64,000 nucleotides of DNA, taken from NCBI GenBank assembly GCA_018433975.1, contig JAHDQE010000041.1:62001-126000 (forward strand), given 5' to 3'. The notes beneath the pieces were generated by a model that saw nothing but the letters and a program-made list of their open reading frames with translations, was not told the origin of the DNA and made no database searches. Made by a program: the position numbers and the translations under genes. Shown piece after piece: positions 49,096 through 56,024 of the stretch. Every line of letters begins with the position of its first letter. Position 1 is the first letter of the stretch. The DNA is from Ornatilinea sp. Lineage in GTDB: Bacteria > Chloroflexota > Anaerolineae > Anaerolineales > Anaerolineaceae.

Positions 49096-49542
49096 TCAAC
49101 TAATCCAACGGTCAATTTCAATCCAATCACCCTCTGGCGTGACGGCAACCAGGATTGGGTCGACAACTGCCACTGTCGATACCAGCATGCCTAATACTGA
49201 TCCAAGCGCTCCCAGCGCAAACAATTGCATGAAAATACCTGAAGGTTTGGGCTGTTGCGGTGCTGGCAGCAGAGGGGGCGCTTCATGGATGACCACCCAG
49301 GCTTCAGGCCGGATCCCGGAAGCGAATACTGTTTTGATACGGTGTTGTGTTCGATCTGGAATGGGGTGCGTGTCCTGTTCTGCGGGGATCAAAAACCATC
49401 CTTCCAGATGGACGGGTTCAACGGGGGTGGGCGCTTTCCCCAGGTTCTGGAAATTCCAACCGTTTGTTTTTCCAATTGCCAGCAACTGGATGGCCATTGT
49501 CGAAAGTGCACGTTGATCTATGACTTGAATTTGGTTGCGCAT
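49096..49542 (-). CDS. Hypothetical protein with C-terminal membrane segment (148 aa)
   Basis: It starts at ATG 49542 with GAGAGGAG upstream, in a TAATG overlap with the previous gene. The first 100 residues are soluble and proline-rich; one strong helix follows (IFMQLFALGALGSVLGMLVSTVAVV) and a short tail. Part of the transfer operon by tight packing. Function unknown. Confidence 0.6.
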   Translation of the reverse strand: MRNQIQVIDQRALSTMAIQLLAIGKTNGWNFQNLGKAPTPVEPVHLEGWFLIPAEQDTHPIPDRTQHRIKTVFASGIRPEAWVVIHEAPPLLPAPQQPKPSGIFMQLFALGALGSVLGMLVSTVAVVDPILVAVTPEGDWIEIDRWIS

Positions 49543-49787
49543 TAGTACTCCTCTCTTGTGATTTGATCTAACCAGAAACGAAATTCTCGCAGGGCTGTTC
49601 GCCATCCAAAGCTGGCTGCCCAGCCCAGAATACAGATCACCGGAAGCAAGACCCAGAAGAGCACTTGAATGGGTAACAGCCGCCAGATGACCGCAAAGCC
49701 AATTTGCAGTACTGCCAGGAAAATCGTTCTTTTTGGTATCCTGGGTTTGCGTTCAAAAAACAATTGATCAAAACCGGATTTATCCAT
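49542..49787 (-). CDS. Small two-helix membrane protein (81 aa), first gene of transfer operon
   Basis: Two adjacent helices (about 24-60: FLAVLQIGFAVIWRL and VLFWVLLPVICILGWAA) flanked by charged ends, a layout like small PrgI/VirB3-type transfer components, though no sequence match is claimed. AAAGGAG before the ATG is a strong ribosome site. Confidence 0.6.
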   Translation of the reverse strand: MDKSGFDQLFFERKPRIPKRTIFLAVLQIGFAVIWRLLPIQVLFWVLLPVICILGWAASFGWRTALREFRFWLDQITREEY

Positions 49788-49954
49788 ATGTATTCTCCTT
49801 TTGCGTTATAATCTTATTTGAAGGGGGTCATCCAAGCCGCTCAGGCAATCTCATCGTACGGTCTTCACCAGAATATTTCTATCGTCCCCGGTTGATTTTT
49901 CGGGTTTAACTTTCTGCGCTTGATGCTGAATTAGGTATAGTCCGAGGTTTAAAG
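49788..49954. promoter_or_regulatory. Divergent promoter region of transfer operon and LuxR-membrane gene
   Basis: It contains TATAAT-like boxes on both strands (GTTATAAT near 49806 and GTATAGT near 49936). No gene. Confidence 0.4.
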
Positions 49955-51103
49955 ATGCCCCAAGATAATCCACGTAATAAACTAGCTTCTCTATCCAAAC
50001 GAAAAAAGGAAGTTCTGGGTTTGCTTTGTCAGAAAAAGCCTTATAAAGACATTGCCAAAGAATTGTTCATTGCTGAATCTACGGTAAAAGCACATATGGC
50101 AGGCATTTATGAAAAGCTAGGGTTAGATAACCTGCCTCGTGATGAACGGATATTTCAAATCAAGTCGGTGTATTGTCCCCTGCTCCATGGAAAAGAAGAA
50201 TCGAAAATTATTGATGCTGAATACGAAGAAATTGTTGAAGAATCCGAAGAAGAAACAATTTCAGAGGACATTTCCCCTGAATTGAACGCAATGATTTTGT
50301 ATGACGAGAAAGCTATCACTACACTTGAAGGAGGGTCTGATTCAATGCAATCTAATCAAAAACCAATTAAGATCAAGAGAAAGAAATCTTTTATCGGGAG
50401 GGTATTTGGATTCCTGGTAGTGCTCATTGCTGTTTCGCTTATGGTGGCTGGAGGATTCTATATCTGGCAAACTTTCTTCTGTCCGGAGGTGCCTCAAGCC
50501 GAGGCACCACAAATAGAGCCTGAAGTTGTATCGCCTGCGGTTCAAGCGCCGGAAGCTGCTCCCCAGGTCGAAATTCAAGAGCCTGCGTCAGAAATTATTG
50601 TGGAAGCACCAGCGCCCACAGTTGAGGTTGTCGAACCCACGCTTGAGGTGGTGATTGTTCCTACTGTAAAGACGGAAAAACCAACTCCCGAAGTGATTGT
50701 GCAAAAAGAGTATTACGATGTTGGAGAGTGGATTAAGAAAGATAATGTTTGGATGCGGGTCTATCTGCACCAAGTGGATGTAAGCGGAAATCTTGATTTC
50801 AGAGCTGAAATTTGGAATAAATCAGACAAAGATCTTATGTTTTCATGGAATCCCAGTATTTGCTTTACGATGATAGATAATATTGGAAATACATATGAAC
50901 TATGGGACTTTTATGGGTATGGCGATTTAGATAAGGAAGTAATTGAATCACAAGATTTGCGGAAAATTAGATATGGAACATACAGCTCAATCGCGATTTT
51001 TAAAGGAGATCCGGTGTTTAATTCCGAAGTAACAGATTTGTATCTAACGATGCAGGATTTCTCTGTGTTTGAGAAGGTAAAAGTCAAAGTCCCACTCAGG
51101 TAG
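49955..51103 (+). CDS. LuxR-type HTH fused to membrane anchor and outer domain
   Basis: 382 residues. Residues 10-75 form a LuxR HTH (LSKRKKEVLGLLCQKKPYKD ... STVKAHMAGIYEKLGL). An acidic linker follows, then one membrane helix (about 150-172: FGFLVVLIAVSLMVAGGFYI). A long Pro/Glu/Val spacer (180-250) and a beta-rich outer domain (about 255-380) complete it. Topology places the HTH inside and the sensor outside, as in ToxR/CadC proteins but with a LuxR rather than OmpR head. An alternative is an anchored structural protein whose HTH is vestigial. It faces the transfer operon divergently and may control it. GAGG seven bases upstream. Confidence 0.7.
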   Translation: MPQDNPRNKLASLSKRKKEVLGLLCQKKPYKDIAKELFIAESTVKAHMAGIYEKLGLDNLPRDERIFQIKSVYCPLLHGKEESKIIDAEYEEIVEESEEETISEDISPELNAMILYDEKAITTLEGGSDSMQSNQKPIKIKRKKSFIGRVFGFLVVLIAVSLMVAGGFYIWQTFFCPEVPQAEAPQIEPEVVSPAVQAPEAAPQVEIQEPASEIIVEAPAPTVEVVEPTLEVVIVPTVKTEKPTPEVIVQKEYYDVGEWIKKDNVWMRVYLHQVDVSGNLDFRAEIWNKSDKDLMFSWNPSICFTMIDNIGNTYELWDFYGYGDLDKEVIESQDLRKIRYGTYSSIAIFKGDPVFNSEVTDLYLTMQDFSVFEKVKVKVPLR

Positions 51104-51141
51104 TGAGGTCAGGATTTATTCTCTAGTGCGATGATTTACAA

Positions 51142-51167
51142 AAAAAGAGCCCGTCAGGGCTCTTTTT
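51142..51167 (+). terminator. Intrinsic terminator after LuxR-membrane gene
   Basis: 11-bp stem AAAAAGAGCCC / GGGCTCTTTTT, loop GTCA. Confidence 0.92.
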
Positions 51168-51181
51168 GCTTTTAAAGCCGC
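51146..51181 (+). repeat. 36-bp direct repeat, copy 1
   Basis: The terminator plus 16 bp of following sequence recurs at 52386-52421 with 33 of 36 positions identical. Confidence 0.85.
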
Positions 51182-51300
51182 TGAGGCTGCGGGATCGCAC
51201 AGCACTTGTGGGAGAATTTTGCAAGCTTATCAGTGATAAAATCAGAGAAACGAATCCTTCCACCAAAACCCTCCTGGGGGCATTACAAGGAGTATTGCTC

Positions 51301-52311
51301 ATGCGCAAACTTCAGACTCTCACAATACTGATCTTACTTTTCTTGCTGGCAGCCTGCACACCTCAAGCGGCAGCGACATCCACAGCCGTTCCCGCCACCG
51401 AAACGCCAACTCCGGCACCCAGCTCAACAGCAAGCCCTACCCCTGAGCCAAGCCCGACGGTAACTGAAACGCCTGCGCCGACGTTATCACCAGAGAAAGC
51501 GATCTGGGCGCAGGCGAAGGCGGCAGCGGAAAAAGTAGAAGGAGCCCTACCATATGTTTATGATGCAGAAAAAGGAATCATTATCTATGAGGACGAAAAT
51601 GGCAATCAAGTAGAAAAAAATGCCGGTATTAATCCTAATGATGTTTGGGAGAAAAATTTTGATGAAAGATTTGCACCATTTTTAAAAGAAACAATTAAAT
51701 TAGATAATTTTTGTGCAAAAAAATATAGTCCAACTGGAAAAACAGAGCTCAGTAGAGAGATTTATCCTATTGTAATAACTGGAGAAGTAAAAAAATTGAA
51801 ACAAGATTTGGGATTAGAAATGAAAGCTGAAGGAGCAGTAAAAGATTTTGAATGGCCAGGACTGGAAGCTTTTTTAATTATGCCACCAAATAAACAAAAT
51901 TGCGGAATAATGGTAAATATAATTATAGAATTGCCTCGTCATTTTGAAATATATTATGATTTAAAAGAAGGACGTTTCTATCTAGACAATGATTATGATT
52001 TTCTTTTAAGAATGATAGAAGATTCTGGAAATTGGTGGAAAAATAAAATTAAATTGGAAGAAAATAGCATATATTTAATTCCAGCAGCATTTGATTATGA
52101 TGGAAATACATTTCATCGCAATTGCGATGGCTTAGATCCCTACACTGAAGAAGAAAGGATAAACTCAGCTTTAAGTGCAACTATGTATACCAAGCCAACG
52201 GGGGCTTATGTCATAAATAACAAAGACCAGATGAATAAATTATTAACAAATCCTAGTATTGCTAGCAATAAAGCAATCTTGATACCGACGGGGTATTTTA
52301 TAATACCTTAA
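51301..52311 (+). CDS. Lipoprotein with Thr/Pro linker (336 aa)
   Basis: It starts at ATG 51301 with AAGGAG eight bases before; a longer frame from 51166 has none. Lipobox LLAAC (Cys 18 or so), then a Pro/Thr/Ser linker (about 22-62), then a mixed alpha/beta domain to residue 336 with no recognised family. The linker half is GC-rich, whereas from about 51540 the coding sequence turns strongly AT-rich with many AAA/ATA/AAT codons, unlike its neighbours. This suggests the domain was joined to the leader from another source. Confidence 0.7.
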   Translation: MRKLQTLTILILLFLLAACTPQAAATSTAVPATETPTPAPSSTASPTPEPSPTVTETPAPTLSPEKAIWAQAKAAAEKVEGALPYVYDAEKGIIIYEDENGNQVEKNAGINPNDVWEKNFDERFAPFLKETIKLDNFCAKKYSPTGKTELSREIYPIVITGEVKKLKQDLGLEMKAEGAVKDFEWPGLEAFLIMPPNKQNCGIMVNIIIELPRHFEIYYDLKEGRFYLDNDYDFLLRMIEDSGNWWKNKIKLEENSIYLIPAAFDYDGNTFHRNCDGLDPYTEEERINSALSATMYTKPTGAYVINNKDQMNKLLTNPSIASNKAILIPTGYFIIP

Positions 52312-52385
52312 AAAGAATCCCTCCATGTTAACAAAAATTCTAGAATCTGTTTGAGTTATATATATGTGTATTGATAAAAACTACC

Positions 52386-52421
52386 AGAGCCCGTCAGGGC
52401 TCTTTCCGCTTTTCAAGCCGC
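52386..52421 (+). repeat. 36-bp direct repeat, copy 2 (with terminator hairpin)
   Basis: AGAGCCC-GTCA-GGGCTCT hairpin followed by the shared flank. It marks the left edge of the structured element. The two copies bracket the AT-rich lipoprotein gene like a cassette. Confidence 0.85.
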
Positions 52422-52890
52422 CGTGACAGAGGGGCGGGAGATGTCACGGTGCAAGCGTGTCGGCTCGAAGAGGCCGACCACCAACACGTAGTGAGGTCAA
52501 GAGTGTGATGCGGTGTTTTCCCGCAGCTCTCTCTTGACGGAACGGGCGCCGCAGTGCTGAGGAACGCAGTGACATCAGGCACAAGGGCACTGAAAGGTCG
52601 TACTTCAGTACGGACTCGAAGCGCAGGGTTGGTGGTCGGGGTCGGTTTGCAGGCATAAACCTGGCAAACCAGCCCGACACGCACCGGCTTGATGAGCAGG
52701 GGAATCTGGTTAAGATGGTGAGATTCTGCTGTTTTCAGGCAGAATTTTCACGATCGCAACCACTGGTTTCCCCGAATCAAGGCGGATCTCCCGCATCAAC
52801 CCTAAACCTCGATGGTTGCAGGGTTGATCCTACTTGTTGGGACGGAACAAGGACTTTCCCAACAGTAAACCCAACAGGCTTAGGATGTTT
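52413..52890 (+). ncRNA. Candidate large structured RNA (or ssDNA origin), about 480 nt
   Basis: Perfect pairings that nest: 52413-52420 with 52685-52692 (8 bp), 52455-52463 with 52674-52682 (9 bp), and 52474-52485 with 52628-52639 (12 bp). Local hairpins inside: 52421-52428/52442-52449, 52496-52503/52531-52538 with inner 52509-52513/52521-52525, 52552-52557/52587-52592, 52599-52603/52608-52612, 52644-52653/52660-52670. A 3' part has 52723-52729/52739-52745, 52795-52803/52820-52828 with a possible pseudoknot (52756-52762 with 52813-52819), and 52835-52841/52858-52864. No known RNA family was recognised. Strand is inferred. A single-strand replication origin or a decayed group II intron are alternatives. 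Confidence 0.55.
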
Positions 52891-52915
52891 TACTTACGGG
52901 GAAAAGGATGAATCA

Positions 52916-52963
52916 ATGACGATGAATGAAAAAATAAATTTAGAAGACATTCAAGGCTGCTAA
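52916..52963 (+). CDS. Possible 15-residue peptide
   Basis: MTMNEKINLEDIQGC, preceded by AAAGGA at a good distance (about 52903). It directly follows the structured element. It may be a leader or signalling peptide, or chance. Confidence 0.25.
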   Translation: MTMNEKINLEDIQGC

Positions 52964-53073
52964 AAACGTTTATTTATATCCTTCTCTACTCTTTCATGCT
53001 TGCATGTAAATCGGTTCTTTTTTTGCCTTTTAATGCGATTGTGAAAAACTTTGTGGAAATTTCGAGTTGATCA

Positions 53074-53102
53074 TTGACAAATCAAACAACAAATTCTATA
53101 TT
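53074..53102 (+). promoter_or_regulatory. Near-consensus sigma-A promoter
   Basis: TTGACA, 17-nt spacer, TATATT. No coding sequence starts within 400 bp downstream. Confidence 0.75.
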
Positions 53103-53108
53103 ATTTTT

Positions 53109-53213
53109 GCTTCGCAAAAATCGTTCAGCTAAAGCTTTGGGGAAAAAGTTTGCCTTAGCTTGACAAATAGAATGCACTAACGACGCCTTGGAGATTTCAG
53201 GGCGTTTTGTTTT
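53109..53213 (+). ncRNA. Candidate small RNA, about 100 nt
   Basis: It runs from the promoter above to a terminator (ACGCCTTG / CAGGGCGT at 53183-53205 followed by TTTTGTTTT). Inside are a 5' hairpin spanning the start (53103-53110/53114-53121) and AGCTAA / TTAGCT arms. No ORF of note. Confidence 0.45.
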
Positions 53214-53390
53214 CCCTAAATCCCCTGCCGGTACTTTTTATCCGACAGCGCGACCACTTACCTCTTTCGCTCGCCTCTGCAGGCTGGGACGCAGGCGCAC
53301 CACCGCGCCGGACGTCATCCCTACTTCAGTAAATGGATTTGAATCCAGTAAAGCAAATCGGAAAAAGATTGTCAAGCCGGTCTTTTTTGC

Positions 53391-53484
53391 GTTCGGAATA
53401 ACGTACGTATTTCCGTACGTACGAAGCTCCGTGCGCATTTCCGTTCGTTCTTCCGTTCGGAATTCCGTACGGAAAACCGAACGA
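53391..53484. repeat. Iteron-like cluster of TTCCGTnCG
   Basis: Copies of TTCCGT(A/T)CG at 53411, 53439, 53451 and 53463 with a variant at 53428, plus inverted partial copies at the edges. The last four are spaced 11-12 bp, one DNA turn. Candidate parS/centromere or operator for the partition genes. Confidence 0.65.
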
Positions 53485-53577
53485 TTTTGGTATGGAAATG
53501 GTGATGGACTTTCCTTACCTCAAGGAAAAATGCTAAAATGAAGGTCGTTGATATATACACACAAAAGGGATTTTTCC

Positions 53578-54189
53578 GTGAAGCGTTTTTTCCTGATACT
53601 CATTTTATCGCTATTCATTTTTTCTGCCTGCGTTCCCGATGATGAACAAATGCCGACGGCTACACCTGTTGAGCAGGTTAGCGCAGATGTGAAACAGGAA
53701 GCTGTAGAAACGCCTCTCCCTGAGCCTACGGATACACCGCAGCCAGAGGTGGAGAATATTGAGGAGCAGGTGTTCGAGCAGACTGCTACAGAAACACCAA
53801 CATTGACAGCAACGGTGAATCCCTTTGCTGATGCAAGTATCATCAGTTACTGGTATATAAACGACAGTACAATGATGATCACCATTAAAGTGCCGGGTGG
53901 TGTACCTGCAGGTGTATTCACCACAATGGTAGAGAAGATTGAGTATTCTTGTGAAGTGTTGCCAGATTATCCTGACAGACTGTATTGCAATGGCCCGGCG
54001 TTGCCAGAGGACGAGAAGGTTGTTGTGTCCGTATTTGTTGGAAATACTAGGATGTTTGAGGGTTCTTTTACCGTACCGGTGTTTGGATTGCCATCAATAG
54101 AAGAGGAAGATGGTGAGGAGGAAAGTAGTGGGGCTAGCCTGCCTGATCTGCCTGTTCCACCTCCTCCGCCTCCGCCTTGGGAAGATTAG
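53578..54189 (+). CDS. Lipoprotein (203 aa)
   Basis: It starts at GTG 53578 (KRFFLILILSLFIFSAC...), with AAGGGA eight bases upstream. A longer frame from 53548 has no ribosome site. Lipobox FSAC with Cys near residue 17, a Glu/Thr/Pro linker, a beta-type domain of about 90 residues and a final acidic plus polyproline tail (PVPPPPPPPWED). It is outside the cell; function unknown. The tail may be a binding or anchoring segment. Confidence 0.65.
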   Translation: MKRFFLILILSLFIFSACVPDDEQMPTATPVEQVSADVKQEAVETPLPEPTDTPQPEVENIEEQVFEQTATETPTLTATVNPFADASIISYWYINDSTMMITIKVPGGVPAGVFTTMVEKIEYSCEVLPDYPDRLYCNGPALPEDEKVVVSVFVGNTRMFEGSFTVPVFGLPSIEEEDGEEESSGASLPDLPVPPPPPPPWED

Positions 54190-54211
54190 AAGAAGCTATT
54201 GTTTGATAATT

Positions 54212-54568
54212 TCAATCGTTGTTTAGGTACTTATCAATCGCTTCTCTGACTATTTCAGACATTGCAATGCTTTCTCCATTCATTTCAGTCTCAATCTTGA
54301 TCTGGCGGATTTTCTGGATTTGATCATCGTAGAATTCAAAACTGTAACGCTTGGTTCTTCGTTTCACCGGGAAATTAGCCGTTCGGAATTCCGAACGGAT
54401 TTCCGTTCGCTCGTTCGTTCGGTTTTCCGTACGGTTGTGTTGGATATGGTTATCCACGTTTGAACGGGGTTTGAGGGGAATGATCCCACTCAGATCCACT
54501 TGATCCGGTTTGAATGATTTTGAGCCCTTAAAATTCGGCTCAAAATCCTGCGGCCTTGGTTTACGCAT
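54212..54568 (-). CDS. Ribbon-helix-helix protein, probable ParA partner (ParG/ParB-like)
   Basis: 118 residues. The C-terminal 50 residues fit an RHH fold (RYSFEFYDDQIQKIRQIKIE, then MSEIVREAIDKYL). The first 68 are unstructured, with an Arg/Thr/Glu-rich repeat (RTENRTNERTEIR). It overlaps the parA-like gene by 8 bp, the usual order in type Ib partition cassettes, where the RHH protein binds repeats and the N-terminal arm stimulates ParA. The DNA encoding the RTE repeat itself consists of TTCCGTnCG-type motifs. Confidence 0.7.
   Translation of the reverse strand: MRKPRPQDFEPNFKGSKSFKPDQVDLSGIIPLKPRSNVDNHIQHNRTENRTNERTEIRSEFRTANFPVKRRTKRYSFEFYDDQIQKIRQIKIETEMNGESIAMSEIVREAIDKYLNND
54378..54436. 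repeat. Second TTCCGTnCG cluster, inside the RHH coding sequence
   Basis: TTCCGAACG (54389), TTCCGTTCG (54401) and TTCCGTACG (54425), with inverted copies between them, matching the intergenic cluster 1 kb away. Confidence 0.65.
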
Positions 54569-55337
54569 AGTCGATGATCCATCTTGCTAATTTGATGTAA
54601 CTCTGAGCGCCTGGGTGATTGGGGAGCAGGTGAACCAACGGCATTCGCTTGTCGAATGATCTTGGAAACTCAATCGTTTCCGGGATTTGAATATCCAGAA
54701 TATTGCTCTGGTAGATGCGGCGGGCTGCCTGAACCACGCCAGGGGAATGTTTGGTATTGGCTTTATACATGGTGAAAAGAATCCGGATTTCCTGCTGCTT
54801 CAAAGCGTCCTGAAATTTGTGCCAGAAGATCTCCTGCACATGATTGACCAGATCGGAAATGCCGTCCACAGACATTCTTTCCGCGCTGGCAGGAACCAAT
54901 AATAGGTCCGCGGCGGCAATTCCATTGAACGCCAAAGCAGCTTTGCCTGGGGGCGTGTCGATTAGAATATAGTCATATTCATCCTGAAGCGGCTGGAGCC
55001 GATCTCTTAAAAGCATTTCATCCCCAGGCTCTAGGCTTTCTTCAATGGCGGCCATCAGGGAAGAGGAGGGCAGCAGGTCAAAACCAAATTTCGTAGTTTT
55101 TCGAACCACACTGGCAGGCACGTTTTGATAAAAGACGTGGTACAGGTTATATTGCAGTTCTTGTGGATCAAAGCCTAAATACCGGGTGGCGGATGCTTGT
55201 TGATCCAGGTCAACCAGTAATACTTTTTTCTTCTGAAGGGCCAATGCTGCGGCTGTGTTTACCGCCGATGTTGTCTTTCCAGTCCCGCCTTTATATATGG
55301 AAAAAGTGATTGTTCTTGCCCCCTGGTATCCAGTCAT
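54561..55337 (-). CDS. parA: ParA-family partition ATPase
   Basis: 258 residues. Deviant Walker A KGGTGKTTSAVN with the signature Lys, LVDLDQQASAT (A'), and DYILIDTPPG (Walker B). Family knowledge: it moves or positions plasmid or island DNA with a centromere-binding partner. Here it suggests the element has an extrachromosomal, segregating state. It starts 1 bp after a small HTH gene's stop. Confidence 0.92.
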   Translation of the reverse strand: MTGYQGARTITFSIYKGGTGKTTSAVNTAAALALQKKKVLLVDLDQQASATRYLGFDPQELQYNLYHVFYQNVPASVVRKTTKFGFDLLPSSSLMAAIEESLEPGDEMLLRDRLQPLQDEYDYILIDTPPGKAALAFNGIAAADLLLVPASAERMSVDGISDLVNHVQEIFWHKFQDALKQQEIRILFTMYKANTKHSPGVVQAARRIYQSNILDIQIPETIEFPRSFDKRMPLVHLLPNHPGAQSYIKLARWIIDYA

Positions 55338-55338
55338 A

Positions 55339-55518
55339 TTATTCCTTTACCTTCATGTTTTGTTCCCACCACTTGTAAAATTGTTCATGAGGAATTTGAT
55401 ATTCGTTCTCTACTCTCAGAATATCACCAAACTTTCCGGCTTGAATCCAGCGCAGGATTGTCATTCTTGGTTTGCCAGTAATACGGGCGATTTTCGAAAC
55501 TCCTAAATAATTCTTCAT
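55339..55518 (-). CDS. Small HTH protein (59 aa) heading the par operon
   Basis: MKNYLGVSKIARITGKPRMT ... is followed by TILRWIQAGKFGDIL and a WWEQ C-terminus, a MerR/HTH_17-like winged helix. It precedes parA in the same direction with adjacent stop and start codons. Probable autoregulator of the partition operon. Two ATTGATACA direct repeats just upstream could be its operator. The ribosome site is weak. Confidence 0.65.
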   Translation of the reverse strand: MKNYLGVSKIARITGKPRMTILRWIQAGKFGDILRVENEYQIPHEQFYKWWEQNMKVKE

Positions 55519-55527
55519 GTTTCAAAT

Positions 55528-55555
55528 GATGCAATTGATACAATTGATACAATCA
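55528..55555. promoter_or_regulatory. Direct repeats in the par/DUF2958 divergent promoter
   Basis: CAATTGATACAATTGATACA holds two abutting 9-bp repeats. Probable regulator-binding site. Confidence 0.45.
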
Positions 55556-55581
55556 AAGCATGCTGAAAAACTTAAGTCAAG

Positions 55582-55608
55582 TGTCAAATTTGACAGACAT
55601 GATATAGT
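55582..55608 (+). promoter_or_regulatory. Palindromic operator and extended -10 of DUF2958 gene
   Basis: Perfect palindrome TGTCAAATTTGACA (55582-55595) followed by TGA-TATAGT (55600-55608). Transcription should begin a few bases before the ATG at 55619. Confidence 0.55.
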
Positions 55609-55618
55609 GGAAGTTAGT

Positions 55619-55963
55619 ATGCAAGAGAGGGGGAGAGAGCTTCCTCCCGGTCACCAACTTCTTACCGAGCAAATCAGGAAAAAACTTCCCAAATTGTATG
55701 AATGTGAAGATCAAGGACTGAATGCCATAGCGCAAGTTAAATTCTTTACCCCGGATAGTGATTGGACATGGTATGCCACAGAGTTTGATGGTGAGGACAT
55801 TTTCTTTGGTCTTGTTTCTGGATTTGCAGTTGAATTGGGATATTTCTCATTGTCTGAATTGCAGTCAGTTCATGGGCCGTTAGGTCTGCCGATTGAACGT
55901 GATCTTTATTATGTTCCGAAAACGTTGAAAGAATTAATGAAGAAACATCGAGAGGAGAGATAA
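55619..55963 (+). CDS. DUF2958 family protein
   Basis: 114 residues from ATG 55619. The upstream frame to 55517 is promoter sequence, and the family begins at LLTEQIRKKLPKLYE. Conserved stretches: VKFFTPDSDWTWYATEFDGED, FFGLVSGFAVELGYFSLSEL and GPLGLPIERDLYY. The family is common on plasmids and integrative elements, with function unknown. The start has no ribosome site and the -10 box is ten bases away, so the mRNA is probably leaderless. Confidence 0.88.
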   Translation: MQERGRELPPGHQLLTEQIRKKLPKLYECEDQGLNAIAQVKFFTPDSDWTWYATEFDGEDIFFGLVSGFAVELGYFSLSELQSVHGPLGLPIERDLYYVPKTLKELMKKHREER

Positions 55964-56024
55964 TATACCAGAAGACTGCCCGACAAAAATCGCCAACTTA
56001 ATCCTGACACCTCCCTGGCCGGAA

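Larger units (their letters stand above)
52312..53577. other. 1.27-kb largely non-coding stretch
   Basis: Between two lipoprotein genes. It holds the second 36-bp repeat with its terminator, the structured element 52386-52890, a 15-codon ORF, a promoter with a candidate sRNA (53074-53213) and a TTCCGTnCG repeat cluster. Longer ORFs here (for example the minus frames at 52394-52684 and the plus frame 53188-53541) lack ribosome sites and follow the repeats, and are not accepted. Confidence 0.6.

Noticed and set aside
48713..49099. 128-aa frame overlapping the 134-aa membrane protein
   Set aside because: The alternative frame has the ribosome site, membrane helices and the start/stop overlap with both neighbours.
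52394..52684. 96-aa and 78-aa minus-strand frames over the structured element
   Set aside because: No ribosome sites, low-complexity Arg/Ser/Pro composition, and the paired DNA explains the sequence better.
53188..53541. 117-aa plus-strand frame with VRSSVRISVRSSVRNS repeat
   Set aside because: The repeat is simply the TTCCGTnCG cluster read as codons; no start signal.
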